64,000 bases of DNA from Saturnia japonica. Lineage: Eukaryota > Arthropoda > Insecta > Lepidoptera > Saturniidae. The translations under genes were made by a program, and so were the position numbers. The notes beneath the pieces are model-generated. The model ran no database searches. It had not been told where the DNA came from and saw only the letters and a program-made list of their open reading frames with translations. Positions 57,997-64,000 of the stretch are shown here, one piece after another (within the stretch, counting starts at the first letter, position 1; each line of letters begins with the position of its first letter). The stretch covers positions 6,294,115 through 6,358,114 of the forward strand of contig CM065316.1 in the NCBI GenBank assembly GCA_033032175.1, written 5' to 3'.

Positions 57997-58212
57997 GTGC
58001 TGGATAAAATTGATTGGCAACGTGAACTCAATACACGCTCATTAGAAGGCGCTGCGTTATTCCTATATGAGTCGCTTAACAACCTACGTGAAAGTTACAT
58101 ACCATCAATGTTAACCAAAGTTAATCATAAATATCCGCTCTGGCAGGAAACATCATTAATGAAATTGTTAATAGAAAAATGCTTAATACGCAATGCGTTT
58201 TTGCTAAATTAG
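57997..58212 (+). pseudogene. LINE ORF2 linker, 3' truncation point
   Basis: 'DKIDWQRELNTRSLEGAALF', 'YESLNNLRESYIPSMLTKVN' and 'YPLWQETSLMKLL' match the linker between endonuclease and reverse transcriptase in CR1-group LINEs (W, then FY..L...YIP, then YP.W). The element stops near 58,212, and no reverse transcriptase follows, which is unusual because LINE copies normally lose the 5' end. Confidence 0.6.
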
Positions 58213-58214
58213 TA

Positions 58215-60590
58215 TACTCAAGAGCATTTGCAGGCATCTTTTGCATCACTCTAACTAAATAGTGAATAGACAGTTTTTCACTGTCTGTCGGCTCTTTATA
58301 TGTAGCATCAGTTGGTTATTTGACTGTATTACTGTGTTTGATTACCACAGACAAAAAACTTTCTGTTGAAGATCTTTTTGACTCAAGGCTTGTTTTGGGT
58401 GCAATATCCTTTGCTTTAATAAATTTAAGACTTTTACCCACTGTTTAAAACTGAGATTTCTTCCAATAGCAATCTACCTAGTAGATGAAGGGGTTTTCGC
58501 TGCTCCTATGTAGCCAAGCAACGAAGGCAATGACATGCTTACAACCACCTGAAAGAAATAATAGTTCATAAGATTTTTAATGTAAATAGCTCTCTGAACC
58601 AATCTATATTTTACTTATAAACATTATAACATGATTGTTAAAATGAAAGAAATAAATTTGAGATAATAGCTTCGTATAACCTAAAATAGTGAAGTTAAAA
58701 TATTTTAGTACCCTTATATGCTGTACAGTCTTCACAATGAACAGACAAATTGTTTTCTTTCATCTTGTTACAAATAGCTGTTACTTTATAACACTTTTGA
58801 TGTAAGTATGTATTATGCTCAGGAGCTATGCGTGCGTGCATCTATTGTGCATAAATCACCCTCTCGTTTAACTTGGACGTATCCGATTGCCGAATCTCCA
58901 TAAGATTCTCGTTCAGATGTAAAAAAAATAGATGTAACTAGGTAAATAAAAGCAATGATTATGCCATTCTAAGTGCAGAAATACATATAACTTAAAATGA
59001 ATCGCTGATACTTAACTAAATATTTATAAATATTTAATACTTAACTAAGTATTTTTACTATATTTAATAGTGGCTTGACCGCATTTTAGTTATTATAAAA
59101 TTTTTACATAAAATTATTATGTTATGTTCTAATTTCTCCATGGATACCTATAAATAATTTTAGAACAAATATTCAGAGTCGAACAATTAAAAGATATAAT
59201 AAGTGCGTAGGTACCTTGCAGCTTTCATTCCTTTGATCTTAGCAGATGCGAAATCTGCCTATGATACGAAACACGCCGTCGTCATGAAGGCATCTATTCT
59301 CGAGAGAATATCCGTTTGTGCCATAACAAAATAGCTATCAGTCATTGTATACGAGTACCTTTATCTTGTGCGAAAGAGCAAAAACCAATAAAATTACTAA
59401 TTAAGCAAAGACATGGTGTAAACAATAAATAACTTAATTCAAAAATCAAAAATACCCAACGACTATGAACAGTGTGAAATAACTTTCTGTTATTATATAT
59501 TTTGACGTCACATTCATGATTGACCAATGGCGTTGCGTTTAAATAATTTAAAATTGCCGCACATATTTAGGACTTTTTATTAATGATTTGCCCTATAAAA
59601 AATGAATTAATTTCAAAATGATTAGTACGTGCGTCACTCAGTAGCGAAAACGAATAAAAAAAAATATATTTGGACTTTTTTTAAATTACATGCATATTCC
59701 CTATTGAGAGCCAGTCTTCCACTAGGCTTAGCGTGCGTAGTGTTTCTTAGGAAACATCTTCACTTAAGATCAGGCGAGGTTGTGGCCATACCGCGAAAAC
59801 TATAAAGATTTTCAAAAACATGATGTGCGGCGCAGCTCACTTTTTACCCTCTACTAAAAGCATCAAAATAAGTTTAACTTTAATTAAAAAACTGTTAATA
59901 AAATAGAGACGAACCTAAATTAAGTACATATAACCTAGATAGGTTATGATCTAATGATCACACGAACTAAAATGAGAAAATCTGATTTTATGAACTTTTA
60001 TGAGCTGTTGAATATGTATTTAGTTACAGTGCAATAAAATAAAATTAAAAAATTAAAAATCAAATATGGATAAATTACAACAGCTCTTAAAAAACTCTCT
60101 ACAAATTACCAATAAAACTTAATGTTCCCGACTAACCGTTTATTACAAGCGTGAAGGTAAAAGTGTACAAGCCACTTATTACGCCCAAACTGGCTGAGCA
60201 CCCTCAGGGCACAGCGGTCTAAAGATACGACTGTCAGTTAATAATAATTACCTTAAAAAGACAAAAACTCTGTGAGACCTCGGTTCTTTTTTTACAAAAC
60301 ACAAGTGTCTACTTTCTGTTAAAAAGTCAAAATGCAACAACAGACTGTGAATTGGAGAGAGATAGACGATGAAATTGTCAGCTTAAGACCACAATTACCA
60401 ACTTATTTGCTGAGAGACGAACTGTCACAGAGCCTTAGGCCCAGGAACTGATCGATTGTGAAAATTGTTTCTCATTATAAATTATAACATATGGTTTGTG
60501 CGTATTAACTTTTGTTATTGTATACATTCTTTTGTGTTTTAATAAGTTGGGTTCACGCGGTTTATTTAGTATGAAAAAACTTGGTAATAT
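58215..60590. other. AT-rich non-coding region with small repeats
   Basis: No gene seen. At 59,705-59,790 a copy of the repeat at 46,880 is present ('gagccagtcttccactaggc', 'ttagcgtg', 'acatcttcacttaagatca'). At 59,822-59,880 the tail of the palindromic MITE family recurs ('gatgtgcggcgcagctcact', 'accctctactaaaagcatca'). Confidence 0.45.
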
Positions 60591-60593
60591 CAT

Positions 60594-60944
60594 AATATTA
60601 ATACGTGAGAAAAAACTTCGGACACCTTTTTAAACGTATTACGTCCACGGAAGTCTGTGAGATTTGGCATAGTTAAAGTTTATATGGAGAAGGAATGCAG
60701 AAAGCTAAAATTTATCTATGGTATCTGTTACTAATATATTAAATTAAACTAATTAATACTGCGAATCCTAACCCAACCAGTGACATTGAACTTAGATCCC
60801 TCAAAATATTGACATTGTCAGTCAATGAAAAGTGACAGCACGTTATATAATATTCATTGTTTAGGTTCATACTGCAAATGTCAAACAGAAAATAGGCTAT
60901 AATTAAAGTCGCTGGTCGAATTTCGATCATTGGGCGACCGCTAG
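60594..60944 (+). mobile_element. Helitron-like non-autonomous repeat, copy 2
   Basis: Same unit as 30,141-30,513, ending 'tgggcgaccgctag' + T, with the hairpin 'ggtcg..cgacc' upstream. It is 351 bp with small indels relative to copy 1. An 'ataataataataatt' run follows directly, so a retroelement with a microsatellite tail is the alternative. Confidence 0.5.
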
Positions 60945-61116
60945 TTATAATAATAATAATTAAATTAAACTTTATGGTAACACTTAAAGCGAGGAAGAGC
61001 AATGAGACAGTGTAACAAATTAAAGTTGCTTTTGCTTGTTTGCGAGGTAGTAGGCCACATCACTTTATCAGACTGGATCGCAACCATGTAACATGGGCCA
61101 TAGTAACACGCATAAG

Positions 61117-61497
61117 GTCGTCACTAACTTATCAACCCTGCACCCAACGAGCACCGTCTCCTCGCTCGACGTCCACTCGTTGTCAACGGGTGAACGCCGC
61201 ATGGCAAGTTGGACATCAACATCATCATCATTAACATCGCGTGTTAACGAATTGACGAATAATTAGTGAGCGATTTTCATCGGGGTGTAGGTAAGTGGTA
61301 TCGTCGCGCCAACGATGCATCGTGCTTGCGTTGTCAACTCGCGGTCCACTCGCCGTCCGCATATGGATTATTTGCGTGCGAGTCAATACGGTGACATTAC
61401 GGAGTGCATATAATTATGGAACTTCATATGAAGAAACCTCAACTGCATGAGGCGATGCGGTGCTGGTCGGGTGCCGGGTTGATAGGTGAGTGACGAC
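61117..61497. mobile_element. 381-bp GC-rich MITE
   Basis: Imperfect terminal inverted repeats of about 45 bp: left 'gtcgtcactaacttatcaac' continuing 'cctgcacccaacgagcaccg'; the right-end complement reads 'gtcgtcactcacctatcaac' continuing 'ccggcacccgaccagcaccg'. It interrupts the 'atatccagc' dispersed repeat, whose uninterrupted form is at 44,815-44,940. A target duplication is not obvious. Small frames inside are not genes. Confidence 0.6.
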
Positions 61498-61720
61498 TTT
61501 TCAGGATCAGCAAGTGAATATCCAGTAAGCAAGCGGGGTGGCAGGGATCTGAACCCAACTCGACCGGATCGCGACTCACGAACACCGTGCTGGTGATAAG
61601 CCAGTCACAATAAATTTTTTTTGGTTGTCACATTTCGGAGTTAGTGTATATCCAGCCGCCGAGAAGCTTGCAGGCAGGCATGACAGGAACGACCATCGGT
61701 AGATTGCCGATCTCTCATCA
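61498..61720 (+). repeat. Dispersed 'atatccagc' repeats, two copies
   Basis: 'tcaggatcagcaagtgaata' 'tccag' at 61,501 and 'gtgtatatccagccgccgag' with 'gcaggcaggcatgacaggaa' at 61,647-61,690 match 44,890-44,960. Confidence 0.5.
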
Positions 61721-62700
61721 GGCACAGTGCAGTCACTTTGACATGCTATTATAAAAAAGCAGAGCGAAGTGGTGTGATTTCATTTCCTAACTACACTTCA
61801 TCGTTTATCTCCTCGAGTCACTGCGTTGTAATTAATGTACCTACATCCTCTTCTTAAGTCTTCTGATTTCAGATAAAAAGTCAAAACTAAAAATTAACTA
61901 AAAGGTGGTGCGGATTTTATGCAGATTTGTGAGTCAAAATTTTCTCACCGCGTTATCGGTCCACCTTGTGTGTCCGGTCTGCACACGCTGCGTTTTCCGT
62001 GACTCGACCGCTATTCGAGAACTTTTCGGCCCCAACAGCTTACCGTAGGTACCTACTACGAGCTATTTTGATTGAACGACGCTCATAACTAATTCTTACT
62101 GCCAATTAAGAGCCTTAACATGATACTTTTAACAATAACAAATCTGTAGTTTAAATACAAGGAATATTTTAATATATTTAAATCTTGTGATAAATATGTA
62201 ACGGTAAATTAATTTTAATAATAAAATGATCAACAAACGATTAAGATCGAGATATAACCGTCGTCTCCGGGAGTCATTAAGATAAAATTAATTGGTTAAC
62301 ATCGACGATCTTCCGCGTCCTCGAGATGAAAAAACCGGGCACACGTGGTCACTACCGTTCATTTACGAACGCGAATTATGCGTAGTACGGCAGGTGGCAG
62401 GTGTTGCGATCATGGGAACCCGGGGATGTGGCCGGTTCCCACGCCACGTCATTCACCACGGCACACCTGCTTTCCTTAACGGGGATGGCTCACACACGCT
62501 CGCCACGCGAAGGAAAGCGCCGATTAGAATCGACGCGTGTGTGTATTGTGTATTTTATTGTGTACTAACATCTTCTCAACTTCTTCGCTCTTTTTGCAAA
62601 ACTTTCTATAAAACACCAAAGCCTTCAGATCTTAACATTTTTTTCCGTTTTATACTTATATTTAATTTTCACCTTTTATCTAGAACTCAATCTTATATTT
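61721..62700. other. Region with an unassigned open frame
   Basis: An open plus-strand frame of 136 codons (62,292-62,702) sits in a GC-richer patch at 62,290-62,560. It starts without an ATG, at TTG/GTT-type codons, and its second half is low-complexity. The front part ('TGHTWSLPFIYEREL', 'VIHHGTPAFLNGDGSH') has no family I recognise and may be a retroelement fragment. No other gene seen. Confidence 0.25.
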
Positions 62701-63774
62701 AATCTATCTAATCAATTATTAGCAATCGTTGGCATTATTAGCAACATTGGTAAAGAGAATTTTCCCGTTTTCAAATGTTCGTAACTTTTCTAACCTTAAA
62801 GTTGTAATTTAGTAGACTCAAGCTAGTGTTTAATAATAATGCTATTAGTAGTATCTGTTGAATACTTAATTACTTTATTTAATAGGAAACAAAAAAGGCG
62901 ACTGCAAAATAAAAACTTGACTAAAAAAAATGTTCTAATTTTGCTTTTTATTTGATTCCCAGACGTCATACTTAAATACTATAAAGCCTATGTCACTCCC
63001 ACAATTAAGACAATTCTAACGACACCTCGTATGCTAAAATCCATCAAGCCGTTTAGGCTCCAGAACGTACCAAAAAAATAGACGTATCTACATATATAGG
63101 TACATACGTTTGACTATCATAAACTTCGTTTTTCTAAGTTGGGTAAAAAGAGACTTGCTGTTTTTAATTGCACGCAAATCGAAATTTTTGGTACCTTTTA
63201 TAAGCTTAATTTGTGAACTCGTAGATTAGGTATGTGTGTGTAACAGCAGTTATTGGAAAGAAAACTTTACTTATCGCTTTTGTGTAGATAACAGACGACA
63301 CAACAAGCGTTGGCGTTTGATTGATCCACTCGTGTACATGTTATGAAAACAAGTAGGTACCATGTTACATTTATATTTTGCTCCCGTGAGTTTCGTATTT
63401 TTCGTGTTTAAAATTTTTATCACGTCGATGGTACGACGCGACGGGTTATGATTAATTGTTTTATCTATACGAAGTAAAATTCTCGACTCAAACAATATCT
63501 CCTTCTTAGTACAGGCATTATTGTACGCAGCAACCGTGAACCTTTCGGTGTAGAATGACATCGTTATAAAATCTTAACTTATTACGGTAAATTAATAATA
63601 ATAAATTAAATAATAATACATTTATTTATTTGACCTCACATTTTTATACACAAAAAATAAAAAATTAATGTTATACAAGAGATAGTTACATTTAATATGA
63701 GATCTGGAGTTTGAAAAAGGTATAAAGACCTGAACTACAGATCTCCAGACCCTTGTTCTCTAATTTTACATATA
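62701..63774. other. AT-rich non-coding region
   Basis: No gene I can support. A minus-strand open frame of 96 codons at 63,271-63,561 begins with an ATG (MSFYTERFTVAAYNNACTKK) and is fairly protein-like, but no domain is recognisable. Confidence 0.3.
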
Positions 63775-64000
63775 TCATCATCATACCATCACGTCTGTAT
63801 TCCCCGAAGGGTTAGGCAGAGGTGTACGTTCGTACAGCCACAGTTCACCGAGTATGTTTTTAGGTCCTATGTAATGTATGGGGCGAGCCTATTGCCATTA
63901 ATGGGGCACGAAACCAAACTCCGAGCAGCTACTGAGAATTTCATAGGAAAAACCTAATAACACTTTGCTCGACCTGGGATTCGAACCCAGGACCTCGCTC
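63775..64000 (-). repeat. tRNA-derived SINE, copy D, cut by window end
   Basis: Begins with the tail 'tcatcataccatcacg', then 'gggttaggcagaggtgtacg', 'gcctattgccattaatgggg', and ends in the B box complement 'gacctgggattcgaacccag' with 'gacctcgctc' at the edge. The A-box end lies beyond the window. Confidence 0.75.

Overview
The window looks like an AT-rich insect chromosome, most likely from a moth or butterfly. The evidence is the high density of transposon relics of the kinds common in Lepidoptera: a Jockey-clade LINE, CR1-like and RTE-like fragments, a tRNA-derived SINE family, many short repeats ending in CAGCTAGT, and recurrent 'gtaggtac' microsatellite-like motifs. I found no rRNA, canonical tRNA, CRISPR or bacterial-style operon, and no host gene I can name. 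This assignment is inference; no marker gene fixes the species. Only three proteins are intact or nearly so (a mariner transposase and the two ORFs of a LINE). Almost everything else is relic or non-coding.

Layout. 1-12.4 kb is AT-rich intergenic or intronic DNA with small repeats: an RTE/SINE-like repeat at 5.7-6.8 kb, a 119-bp GC-rich hairpin at 9.1 kb and a palindromic MITE at 11.5 kb. 12.87-22.31 kb is a 9.4-kb fold-back transposon. It has a 9-bp target duplication and two inverted arms (3.5 and 2.6 kb) built from ~145-bp repeats that share a 'cgtgcaatcgtttgtaccc' core. Its 3.3-kb centre encodes the C-terminal half of a ubiquitin-specific-protease-like domain, a LINE endonuclease relic and a small ORF next to the right arm. 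22.5-36 kb holds scattered SINE, LINE and Helitron-like repeats and one possible host terminal exon near 28.05-28.27 kb. 36.23-38.85 kb is a decayed pogo-like DNA transposon with a TA duplication and 22-bp TIRs, inserted in a decayed LINE reverse transcriptase.

45.00-46.17 kb is a non-autonomous element with 26-bp perfect TIRs and a TTA duplication (PIF/Harbinger-like). 47.9-55.2 kb is a nested stack: an old ISL2EU-like (DDE_Tnp_4) transposase gene is split by a complete 1,280-bp mariner with an intact transposase, and again by a 4.4-kb 5'-truncated Jockey-type LINE on the minus strand with ORF1 and ORF2 both open. 55.3-58.2 kb has a SINE and the front half of a CR1-like LINE (PHD-like/coiled-coil ORF1 and an endonuclease). 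58-64 kb is mostly AT-rich, with a Helitron-like repeat, a 381-bp MITE and a final SINE cut by the window edge.

The genes do not form a pathway. They are transposition machinery at different stages of decay. The most unusual object is the fold-back element with its deubiquitinase-like cargo.
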